Below are positions 34,767 to 42,602 of a DNA stretch of 64,000 nucleotides, one piece after another (the first letter of the stretch is position 1; every line of letters starts with the position of its first letter). A model generated the notes under the pieces. That model ran no database searches. It saw only the letters and a program-made list of their open reading frames with translations, and was not told the origin of the DNA. A program made the translations under genes and the position numbers. The stretch is from Mesorhizobium sp. (GTDB lineage: Bacteria > Pseudomonadota > Alphaproteobacteria > Rhizobiales > Rhizobiaceae): assembly GCA_019635735.1 (NCBI GenBank), contig JAHBYX010000001.1, positions 558,001-622,000 of the forward strand, read 5' to 3'.

Positions 34767-35424
34767 TCTTGTTCTTCTTGTTGTCCTTCGCGCGCTCGGC
34801 CGCCAGCAGGTCCCAGCGGTCCATCATCTTGCCGAGCGCCGCCAGCCCGTCGACCTGCGCCTTGTCCAGCCGCCCCCCGCGCCGGTCGGCATTGGCGATC
34901 AGCCGGCCGACCTGCCGCGCGACGAAGCCGCTGGCATTGGCCAGAAGCTCGACCGGATCGAGCTTGTCCCATTCGGGCACGGCAAGGGCCGGCTCACCGG
35001 CAGGGCGGCCGCCCGCCGCGCCCACTCCGCCTGCCGCCTCAGGCTCTGCCGCCGCCGGCACATTTGTCCCGGCGGCGCACGCCAGGGTCTCCTCGGGCGA
35101 CCGGGGAGCACAAGCTTGCGTCGCGGTCCGAGGCAATCCTTCATGCCCGCTCCCCGCGCGGGCGGCAGGCGGCAGGTCCGACACGTCTTCCTCCGGCGGC
35201 TCGCGCCCCGAAAGCGCCGCGGCGATCGTCTGGACCTCGCGATAGAGGCCGCGGATCTCCTGGTTGCGGTGGTCGATCGTCTTCCAGCCTTCGGCGGAAG
35301 ACCGGGAATAGACGTGGGAATTGTCGACGCCCAGCACGGCCGCCACCCGCACCCTCGTCGGGGGCTGACCCTCCGAAAGCTCGCGCGCGGCCAGCCACTG
35401 CGCCTCGGTCAGCCCGCGGCCCAT
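34579..35424 (-). CDS. Small terminase-like DNA-recognition protein
   Basis: A 281-residue protein in the position of RcGTA orfg1. The N-terminal part has a helix-turn-helix (PTRVRVAAVLGVDNSHVYSR, about residues 22-41). The middle is Ala/Pro-rich. The C-terminal part has a long charged helix (AERAKDNKKNKNENLREIL ... IIELAEEEARRLL) that suggests oligomerisation. The last 30 residues after RRLL look like out-of-frame text and overlap the large terminase gene by 188 bases, so the true end may be nearer 34690 if a frameshift has occurred. It probably binds packaging-start DNA. Confidence 0.65.
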   Translation of the reverse strand: MGRGLTEAQWLAARELSEGQPPTRVRVAAVLGVDNSHVYSRSSAEGWKTIDHRNQEIRGLYREVQTIAAALSGREPPEEDVSDLPPAARAGSGHEGLPRTATQACAPRSPEETLACAAGTNVPAAAEPEAAGGVGAAGGRPAGEPALAVPEWDKLDPVELLANASGFVARQVGRLIANADRRGGRLDKAQVDGLAALGKMMDRWDLLAAERAKDNKKNKNENLREILRKIDDKIIELAEEEARRLLRCERRRRLGRRDRGRVDLADEASAIPAVAEISGPA

Positions 35425-35501
35425 CCATCCTCCAGCGATGTCGGAAAAACAAAACGCCGGGGGCGTCCGCTCCGAGAGAGCTTGAGGGACACACTTCCGA
35501 C

Positions 35502-35555
35502 GATAGGAAAAATCTACCAGACCACCGTCACGGTGTCAAGGGATATTTTCCTATC
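35502..35555. promoter_or_regulatory. Nested palindrome upstream of the phage cluster
   Basis: Outer arms GATAGGAAAA (35502-35511) and TTTTCCTATC (35546-35555) are exact complements. Centred between them is a second perfect palindrome, CACCG-TCA-CGGTG (35522-35534). It lies 78 bases ahead of the small terminase-like gene, in a 342-base stretch (35425-35766) without any gene. It looks like the control site of the phage cluster, for a repressor or activator not encoded nearby. Confidence 0.55.
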
Positions 35556-35724
35556 ACACCTACACCCAGCTTGTATGACCACAAGTGCCGTCAGGCCGGC
35601 CCTCGCATGCAATGGCGCGAATGCCGGCGTCGTGCCGACAAGCGCCGCATCGCGGTCGCGCCCTCCCCGGCTTTCCGATTGGCGATTGGCACGTCTCCTT
35701 TTTAGATTGCGTTCGACATCTAAC

Positions 35725-35736
35725 ATCTATATAGAT
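35725..35736 (+). promoter_or_regulatory. Palindrome at the TetR gene promoter
   Basis: ATCTATATAGAT is a perfect 12-base palindrome 30 bases before the TetR-family start, in an AT-rich patch that probably includes the -10 region. It is a natural candidate for autoregulation by the TetR protein. The rest of 35556-35724 shows nothing I can name. Confidence 0.5.
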
Positions 35737-35766
35737 TATGAACGAACTCTATATCGGAGACCGGCG

Positions 35767-36345
35767 ATGCGCGTAAGTCGCACTCAGGCTGCGGAGAACC
35801 GCGAAACCGTCATCAACGTAGCCAGCCGCCTTTTTCGCGAGCGCGGCTTCGACGGCATCGGCCTCAAGGACCTGATGAAGGGTGCCGGCCTGACCCAGGG
35901 CGCCTTCTACAAGCAATTCGAGTCGAAGGAGGACCTCGCCGCGCAGGCATCGATGCGGGCGATGGAAAGCGTGATCCACCGATGGTCGGCCGCTGCCGAT
36001 GCCAATGCGCAGGATCCGCTCGACGCGGTTGTCGCCTTCTATCTCAGCATGGGGCATCGCGCGGAGAGGATGGACGGGTGCCCGGTCGCGGCGCTCGGCT
36101 CGGATGCCGCCAGGCAAAGCCCGGACGTGAAGGCGTCATTCGAAGCCGGAATCAGGGAATATCTCGAGATGGTCGATGGTTGGGTCGGCGCGGCCGATGG
36201 CGAGGAGCCCGGCGCGAAGGCGATGGCCATCCTCTCGACGATGGTCGGTGCGCTGCTCCTCTCGCGGGCCGTCAACGATCCCGGTCTCGCCCAGGGCTTT
36301 CTCAATGCGGCGGCCGGCCAGGTTCGCAAGGCAGTCGCCGCTTGA
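35767..36345 (+). CDS. TetR/AcrR-family regulator
   Basis: A 192-residue repressor. The N-terminal DNA-binding domain (residues 9-55) is clear: VINVASRLFRERGFDGIGLK and DLMKGAGLTQGAFYKQFESK. The C-terminal domain (about 75-190) has the sequence CPVAALGSDAARQSP, as in AcuR/NemR-like members that respond to reactive small molecules. The ATG at 35767 follows GGAG. It precedes a beta-ketoacyl synthase and an SDR gene on the same strand and probably controls them. Confidence 0.9.
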   Translation: MRVSRTQAAENRETVINVASRLFRERGFDGIGLKDLMKGAGLTQGAFYKQFESKEDLAAQASMRAMESVIHRWSAAADANAQDPLDAVVAFYLSMGHRAERMDGCPVAALGSDAARQSPDVKASFEAGIREYLEMVDGWVGAADGEEPGAKAMAILSTMVGALLLSRAVNDPGLAQGFLNAAAGQVRKAVAA

Positions 36346-36386
36346 TCGCCGTGCGCGGCGCCGGCGGCGGGTTGATGGATCAATAG

Positions 36387-37667
36387 ATGCGACGGATAGT
36401 GGTCACGGGCATGGGCGCAGTCACGCCGCTTGCCGCCGATGTCGAATCGTCCTGGTCGCGCCTCCTGGCCGGCCGCTCGGGCCTTCGCCGGCTTGCCGAC
36501 GACATGGTGTCAGACCTGCCGGCGAAAGTCGGCGGCATGGTTCCCTCCTTGGAAGAAGACCCCTATGCCGGCTTCGATCCGAATGCGGTCCTGGCGCCAA
36601 AGGACCAGCGCAAGGTGGACCGGTTCATTCTCTTTGCCCTGGCGGCGGCGGACGAGGCGCTCGAGCAGGCGGGCTGGAAGCCTGACACCGAGTCAGAGCG
36701 CCTGCGCACGGCCACGATCATCGCATCCGGCATCGGTGGCTTCCCGGCCATCACCGAGGCGGTGCGCACGGTGGACACGCGGGGCGTCCGCCGCCTGTCG
36801 CCGTTTACGGTACCGTCCTTCCTGGTAAACCTCGCGGCGGGCCACATCTCGATCCGCCACGGGTTCAAGGGGCCGCTGGGCGCGCCGGTGACCGCGTGCG
36901 CGGCGGGGATCCAGGCGATCGGCGATGCGGCCCGCCTCATCCGCGCCAATGAGGCCGACATCGCCGTGTGCGGCGGCACGGAAGCCTGCATGAACACCGT
37001 CAGCCTCGGCGGTTTCGTCGCGGCTCGCACCCTTTCGACCTCCTTCAACCACCGTCCCGACGAAGCCTCGCGACCTTTCGACATGTCGCGGGACGGCTTT
37101 GTCATGGGCGAAGGCGCCGGCATCCTGGTGATCGAGGAATTGAGCCACGCGCTTGCGCGCGGTGCAAGGCCGCTCGCCGAGCTCGTCGGCTACGGCACGA
37201 CCGCGGACGCTCATCATGTTACCTCCGGCCCCGAGGACGGCGACGGAGCGCGGCGGGCCATGGAGATCGCGATCGCCCAGGCGGGAATCTCGCCGCGCGA
37301 GGTTCGACATCTCAATGCGCACGCGACCTCGACGCTGATCGGCGATCTCGGCGAAATGGAAGCGATCAAGAGCGCGTTCGGACGCGATTTTGCGATTGCC
37401 GTCAGCGCAACGAAATCGGCGACCGGGCATCTGCTCGGTGCCGCCGGCGGGATTGGCGCCATCTTCGCAATCCTTGCGCTCAGGGACCAAGTGGCCCCGC
37501 CGACGCTCAATCTGAACATGCCAGATCCGGCCGGCGACGGGATCGATTTCGTCGCAAACCGGGCTCGACCGCTGGAAATGGACTACGCGATCGCCAACGG
37601 CTTCGGTTTCGGCGGGGTCAATGCCAGCGCCCTGTTCCGACGCTGGCTCGACGGCCGGACATTCTGA
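36387..37667 (+). CDS. Beta-ketoacyl-ACP synthase II-like (FabF family)
   Basis: A 426-residue condensing enzyme that adds malonyl-ACP-derived two-carbon units to acyl chains. The catalytic triad is present: Cys in PVTACAAGIQ near residue 170, His in HLNAHATST near 310, and His in GHLLGAAGG near 350. The ending FGFGGVNASALF is typical. As it lies outside a fab operon, beside TetR and SDR genes, it is more likely a second copy for special lipids than the housekeeping FabF. It starts 41 bases after the TetR gene. Confidence 0.92.
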   Translation: MRRIVVTGMGAVTPLAADVESSWSRLLAGRSGLRRLADDMVSDLPAKVGGMVPSLEEDPYAGFDPNAVLAPKDQRKVDRFILFALAAADEALEQAGWKPDTESERLRTATIIASGIGGFPAITEAVRTVDTRGVRRLSPFTVPSFLVNLAAGHISIRHGFKGPLGAPVTACAAGIQAIGDAARLIRANEADIAVCGGTEACMNTVSLGGFVAARTLSTSFNHRPDEASRPFDMSRDGFVMGEGAGILVIEELSHALARGARPLAELVGYGTTADAHHVTSGPEDGDGARRAMEIAIAQAGISPREVRHLNAHATSTLIGDLGEMEAIKSAFGRDFAIAVSATKSATGHLLGAAGGIGAIFAILALRDQVAPPTLNLNMPDPAGDGIDFVANRARPLEMDYAIANGFGFGGVNASALFRRWLDGRTF

Positions 37668-37700
37668 AACACAATCCCACAGGACGAAGGGTGTGATCCC

Positions 37701-38516
37701 ATGAGTAAGACAGATCTTGGCGTTGCATTAGTGACCGGGGCATCCTCCGGCATCGGGCTCGTAACGGCAAAAGCCTTGCAAGCTGCCGGCTTTCGCGTGT
37801 TCGGAACCAGCCGCCGCGCGATCGCAGAAAATCCGGACGGCATCACCATGCTGACCTGCGACGTGACCGATGACGCCTCGGTGGCGAAACTGATCGATGA
37901 CGTGCTGGCCGCGGCCGGGCGCATCGATCTGCTTGTCAACAACGCCGGCGTCGGTCTGCTTGGCGGCGCGGAGGAGTCCTCGATCGACCAGGCCCGGAGG
38001 CTGTTCGACGTGAACGTCTTCGGCATCTTCCGCGTCACCAACGCGGTGTTGCCGGTCATGCGGCGCCAGGGAAAGGGCAGGATCGTCAATCTGAGCTCGG
38101 TGCAGGGGATGATTCCGGCCCCCTATTTCGCTCTCTATTCGTCGACCAAGCACGCTGTCGAAGGCTATTCCGAATCGATCGACCACGAACTGCGCGCCTT
38201 CGGAATTCGTGTGGCATTGGTCGAGCCCGCTTACACCCGCACATCATTCGAGGAAAACCTCACCACGCCGGATCGCCCGCTGGCCATCTACGACTCCGCG
38301 CGTGCCGGCATGAATGTGACGGTGCGCAAGGCGATTGAGAAAGGCGATGCGCCCGAAGTGGTGGCCAGGGGCGTTCTGGCGGCTGCGACCGATCCGGCTC
38401 CGAAGCGGCGCTATACGGCCGGGAAAACGGCGCGACAGGTCAGTCTGCTACGCCGTTTCGTCCCCGCATCCGCATTCGACAAGAGCCTGCGAAAGCAACT
38501 CGGTCTGCCGGACTGA
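37701..38516 (+). CDS. Short-chain dehydrogenase/reductase
   Basis: A 271-residue classical SDR with the cofactor motif TGASSGIG near residue 14, NNAGVG near 91, catalytic Ser in NLSSVQGM and YSSTK (Tyr/Lys pair) near 155-159. The arginines after the second strand (TSRRA) favour NADP(H). It follows the ketoacyl synthase gene by 33 bases and is probably cotranscribed. It could reduce a ketoacyl product, but the longer C-terminal part (after residue 190) resembles general oxidoreductases rather than FabG. Confidence 0.9.
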   Translation: MSKTDLGVALVTGASSGIGLVTAKALQAAGFRVFGTSRRAIAENPDGITMLTCDVTDDASVAKLIDDVLAAAGRIDLLVNNAGVGLLGGAEESSIDQARRLFDVNVFGIFRVTNAVLPVMRRQGKGRIVNLSSVQGMIPAPYFALYSSTKHAVEGYSESIDHELRAFGIRVALVEPAYTRTSFEENLTTPDRPLAIYDSARAGMNVTVRKAIEKGDAPEVVARGVLAAATDPAPKRRYTAGKTARQVSLLRRFVPASAFDKSLRKQLGLPD

Positions 38517-38666
38517 CGTATACCCGGCGCGTCGAACTGCCCCGCTCCGGCGCCTTCCCCCAAGCGGCCGCCCCCGGGAACACGTCACCGAATAATTTTC
38601 GCGCCCTGCCGCAACCATCTGTTTCTCCGCACATTCTTTGTTCGCCGTGCCTTTGTTTTTGGGGGG

Positions 38667-41600
38667 ATGATGGACATTGCGACTTCGGGCCACGGGTTCC
38701 TGGCGGGGGGCGGCCACATGGCGGCGCTCATCCGCGACTATGCCTGGGCCTCCACGCCGCTCGGGCCGATCGATGCCTGGCCGTCTCCCCTGAAGACCAT
38801 CATCGGCGCCATTCTGCGCTCGCCGGTTCCGATCGTCACCCTGTGGGGCGAGCAGGGAACGATGATCTACAACGATCCCTATTCGCGCTTCGCAGGCGAA
38901 CGGCACCCGTCGCTCTTGGGCTCTGCCGTGCGGGAGGGCTGGCCGGAAGTCGCCGACTTCAACGACAATGTCATGAAGGTGGTGCTGGGTCGGGGCGGCG
39001 TGCTCTCCTACCGCGACCAGGAACTGACGCTCTTCCGGCGCGACGGCGCTCCGGAGCAGGTGTTCATGGATCTCGACTATTCCCCCATACTCGGCGAGCG
39101 CGGAGAGCCGATCGGGGTCATGGCCATCGTGGTCGAGACGACCGAGCGCGTGACGGCCGACCGGAAGCTCAGGGAAAGCGAGGATCGCTTCCGCAACATC
39201 GCCGATGCGGCCCCCACCTTCATGTGGATCTCCGATTCCTCGCACGGCTGCACGTGGTTCAACCGCCCCTGGCTCGATTTCACCGGCCGTCCCCTCTCGG
39301 CCGAACTCGGCGAGGGCTGGCTCGACAATGTCCACCCCGACGACCGGGACGAGGTTCTCGCGGCCTACGACCGGAGCTTCGCCGCGCGCGCGCCGTTCCG
39401 GCTGCGCTACCGGATCAGGCGCCGCGACGGCGAGTGGCGGACGTTCGAGGAGACGGGTGTGCCCCAGATCGCGCCCGACGGCACGTTCATCAACTTCGTC
39501 GGCTGCTGCAACGACATCACCGAGCAGCGCGCCGCGGAGGACGCGCTGCGGGAAAGCGAGACCCGGCTGCGGTTCCTCGACGAGCTCGCCCTCGAGACAT
39601 CGGCCAGCGTCGATGCCGACGCCATCCTGGCGACGACCACCCGCATGCTGGGGCAGCACCTCGGCGTCTCGATCTGCGCCTATGCCGACATGGAGGCGGA
39701 TCAGGATCATTTCACCATCCGCGGCGACTGGAGCGCACCCGGCTCCGCCAGCATCGTCGGCTACTACAGCCTCGCCGATTTCGGCCGTAAGGCCGTCGAT
39801 GTCCTCGGCCGGGGCCTCCCGTTGATCATCGACGACAACCTGAAGGAACTCGCCCCCGAGGAGGCGGCGGCCTTCCGGTCCATCGGCGTCGGCTCGACCA
39901 TCTGCATGCCGCTGGTGAAGGAGGGCCGCCTCACCGCCCTCATGGCGATCCATCACAAAGGGCCCCATCGCTGGACAAGCCGCGAGCTTTCGCTCCTGCG
40001 CGAGGTCACCGAACGCTCCTGGGCGCATGTCGAGCGCGTCCGCTCCGACCAGGCATCCCGCGATGCGGCGGAACGGCTGCGGCTCGCCACAGCCGCCGCC
40101 TCGATCGGAACCTGGGACTTCGACCCGCAGACGGGCGCGCTGAGGTGGGACGAGCGCTGCAAGCAATTGTTCGGCCTGCCGCCCGACGCGCATGTCACCT
40201 ACGAAGGCAGCTTCCTCGCGGGTCTGCATCCCGACGACAGGGAGCGCGCCGACGAAGCGGTGAGGAACGCGCTCGCCCCGGGCGATCCTCGCCCGTTCGA
40301 CATCGAATACCGGACTGTCGGCATCGAGGATGGCGCGCTGCGCTGGATCGCGGCCACCGGCAGCGCCGAGTTTCAGAACGGCAAGGCGGTTCGTTTCGTC
40401 GGCGCGGTGCACGACATCACGGCGCGCAAGGGCGCCGAGATGCGCCTGCGCATTCTCAACGACACCGGCGCCGCCGTGGCCGCGGAACGTGATCTGGCCA
40501 GCATCGTGCAGACGGTCACCGATGCGGGCGTCGAGCTCACCGGCGCGCAGTTCGGCGCCTTCTTCTACAATGTGGTCGACCAGGCCGGCGAGAGCTACAT
40601 GCTCTACACCCTGTCCGGCGCGTCGCGCGAAGCCTTCGAAGGCTATCCGATGCCGCGCGCCACGGACGTGTTCAGGCCAACATATGAGGGCGAAGGCGTC
40701 GTCCGCTCCGACGATATCCTTCTCGATCCCCGCTATGGCCGCAACGCGCCGAACAGGGGCATGCCCGAAGGCCATCTGCCCGTCCGTTCCTACCTGGCGG
40801 TTCCGGTGGTGTCGCGCACGGGCGAGGTGCTCGGCGGCCTGTTCTTCGGCCATGGCGAACCGGGCCGTTTCAAGGACGTCCACGAACAGGCAATTCTCGG
40901 TATCGCGGGCCACGCGGCGAGCGCGCTGGACAATGCCAGGCTTCTGGCCTCGGCCGAACGCGAGCTGCAGGAGCGGCGACGCGCCGAGCAGGCGCTGCAG
41001 TCGCTGAATTCGACGCTGGAGGAGAGGGTTCGCGCCGCGGTGGCCGAGCGGACGCTGGCCGAGGAACAGCTGCGTCAGGCCCAGAAGATGGAGGCGATCG
41101 GCAACCTGACGGGCGGAATCGCTCACGACTTCAACAATCTGCTGATGGCGGTCCTCGGCAGCCTGGAGCTGTTGCGCCGGCGCCTGCCCGACGACCCGGC
41201 GCTCCTCAGGCTGGTCGACAACGCCGTCCAGGGCGCACAGCGCGGCAGCGCCCTCACCCAACGCATGCTTGCGTTTGCCCGCCGCCAGGACCTCAACATC
41301 CAGGACGTCGACGCGATGAGGCTTGTGGTCGGCATGACCGACCTGCTGCAACGATCGCTCGGTCCGATGTTCAGCATCGAGACGAGCTTCCCGCCGAGAC
41401 TCCCGGCCGTTGTGACGGATCCGCACCAGCTCGAATCCGCCCTGCTCAATCTCGCCGTCAATGCGCGCGATGCGATGCCGGGGTCAGGATCGATCAGGAT
41501 CGAGGGTCGTGAAGAGGTGGTTTCGCAACCGACGGGCGATCTGAAGCCCGGCCGCTATGTATGCATCTCGGTCACCGATACCGGCGAGGGCATGGACGAC

Positions 41601-42218
41601 GAGACGCTCAAGAAAGCCGCCGAACCGTTCTTCACGACCAAGGGTGTCGGCAAGGGCACGGGTCTGGGCCTGTCCATGGTCAAGGGACTGGCGGAGCAGT
41701 CCGGCGGAACGCTCAGGCTCTGCAGCCGGCCAGGGGTGGGAACGACCGCCGAAATCTGGCTGCCGGCGGGCGGCACCGCTTCGCCGGTGGTAGACGAAGA
41801 AATCGTCCCGACGCCGGTCGAAACCGGGCAGCATCACAAGGCGCTGCGCGTCCTGTGCGTCGACGACGACGTTCTCGTCCTCATGAACTCGGTCGCCATG
41901 CTGGAAGATCTCGGCCACGAGGTCGTGGAGGCGAGCTCCGCGGCCGAGGCCCTGGAACTGTTCAGGAACGGGCAGTTCGACCTGGTGATGACCGACCACG
42001 CCATGCCGAAGATGACGGGCACCGAACTGGCGGGGGAACTGAGGGCGTTGCGGCCGGACATCCCCATCATACTGGCGACGGGCTATGCGGAGCGGACGCC
42101 CGGCGTCTCCGACGAATTGCCGCGGCTGGCCAAGCCTTTCTGGCAGACCGACCTCGAGGCAGCGATTCTGAGCGCCATGGCGGGCCAGGGTCAGGGTGCG
42201 AAATCGGGACAGGGCTAG
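38667..42218 (+). CDS. Large hybrid sensor kinase (PAS/GAF repeats, receiver)
   Basis: A 1183-residue cytoplasmic kinase with no membrane helix. Domains in order are a PAS-like fold (about 15-155), PAS with PAC (172-290), GAF (305-460), PAS (470-590), GAF (600-770), coiled coil (775-815), HisKA with GGIAHDFNNLL (acceptor His near 818), HATPase (NLAVNARDAMPGSG, DTGEGM, GTGLGLSMVKG) and a C-terminal receiver with acceptor Asp near 1107 in LVMTDHAMP. The attached receiver lets it act as a phosphorelay start or self-inhibit. The second receiver or phosphotransfer protein is not in the window. The signal is unknown; GAF domains could bind cyclic nucleotides or redox cofactors. Confidence 0.9.
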   Translation: MMDIATSGHGFLAGGGHMAALIRDYAWASTPLGPIDAWPSPLKTIIGAILRSPVPIVTLWGEQGTMIYNDPYSRFAGERHPSLLGSAVREGWPEVADFNDNVMKVVLGRGGVLSYRDQELTLFRRDGAPEQVFMDLDYSPILGERGEPIGVMAIVVETTERVTADRKLRESEDRFRNIADAAPTFMWISDSSHGCTWFNRPWLDFTGRPLSAELGEGWLDNVHPDDRDEVLAAYDRSFAARAPFRLRYRIRRRDGEWRTFEETGVPQIAPDGTFINFVGCCNDITEQRAAEDALRESETRLRFLDELALETSASVDADAILATTTRMLGQHLGVSICAYADMEADQDHFTIRGDWSAPGSASIVGYYSLADFGRKAVDVLGRGLPLIIDDNLKELAPEEAAAFRSIGVGSTICMPLVKEGRLTALMAIHHKGPHRWTSRELSLLREVTERSWAHVERVRSDQASRDAAERLRLATAAASIGTWDFDPQTGALRWDERCKQLFGLPPDAHVTYEGSFLAGLHPDDRERADEAVRNALAPGDPRPFDIEYRTVGIEDGALRWIAATGSAEFQNGKAVRFVGAVHDITARKGAEMRLRILNDTGAAVAAERDLASIVQTVTDAGVELTGAQFGAFFYNVVDQAGESYMLYTLSGASREAFEGYPMPRATDVFRPTYEGEGVVRSDDILLDPRYGRNAPNRGMPEGHLPVRSYLAVPVVSRTGEVLGGLFFGHGEPGRFKDVHEQAILGIAGHAASALDNARLLASAERELQERRRAEQALQSLNSTLEERVRAAVAERTLAEEQLRQAQKMEAIGNLTGGIAHDFNNLLMAVLGSLELLRRRLPDDPALLRLVDNAVQGAQRGSALTQRMLAFARRQDLNIQDVDAMRLVVGMTDLLQRSLGPMFSIETSFPPRLPAVVTDPHQLESALLNLAVNARDAMPGSGSIRIEGREEVVSQPTGDLKPGRYVCISVTDTGEGMDDETLKKAAEPFFTTKGVGKGTGLGLSMVKGLAEQSGGTLRLCSRPGVGTTAEIWLPAGGTASPVVDEEIVPTPVETGQHHKALRVLCVDDDVLVLMNSVAMLEDLGHEVVEASSAAEALELFRNGQFDLVMTDHAMPKMTGTELAGELRALRPDIPIILATGYAERTPGVSDELPRLAKPFWQTDLEAAILSAMAGQGQGAKSGQG

Positions 42219-42469
42219 CGCGGTCCGTGCGAGCTGTTCTCACCGCGTTGGCTGACCCTTCTGGGGTCGGCGTGAGCGGTGCGGCCGGAGGGTTGATGAT
42301 GACCTGTCTTCCGTGGCCTTCGTCGACTTGGCGCCTCGGCAGAAGCCTTCGCCTCCGGTCCCAGCCGTGCGGCCCGCAGCTTGGCGGTCTTCACCTCCCG
42401 CCATCGCCGTAGAGCGGCGGAGTTGATGCAAATCAATACGTAGGCAAGATCGGTCCGGCATTCTTCCAA
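42215..42469 (-). pseudogene. Possible relic of the small KTAKLR protein gene
   Basis: In the gene-free stretch 42219-42602, the minus strand encodes REVKTAKLRAARLGPEAKAS, which closely resembles REAKTAKLRQARLESEAKAA of the small protein at 44894-45121. The flanking codons do not match. It seems a decayed or diverged copy; the 84-codon frame has no good ribosome site. The remaining part of this gap (42470-42602) contains only the GGGAGG ribosome site of the following gene. Confidence 0.35.
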
Positions 42470-42602
42470 GCAACGCCGAAGCTCGAAGGATTTTGAGGAG
42501 CACCCTTATTCTGCCGGCTCGTATATGGGATGCGGCACTTCCGTTCTGGCGAGTCTCGGACGTTGCACCGATCGTGACTGATTTGGGCAATGGGAGGCTC
42601 GC

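Larger units (their letters stand above)
28519..35424 (-). mobile_element. Decayed gene transfer agent/prophage structural cluster
   Basis: In transcription order the cluster holds a small terminase-like protein, large terminase, portal, C-terminal piece of a head-tail adaptor, a small gene, DUF3168 tail-completion protein, C-terminal part of the large tail host-specificity protein and a holin-like protein. This is the order of the RcGTA-type cluster, but prohead protease, major capsid, connector, major tail, tape measure, distal tail and NlpC/P60 peptidase genes are absent. A toxin-antitoxin pair sits between terminase and portal. Particles cannot be made from this locus alone. Confidence 0.82.
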
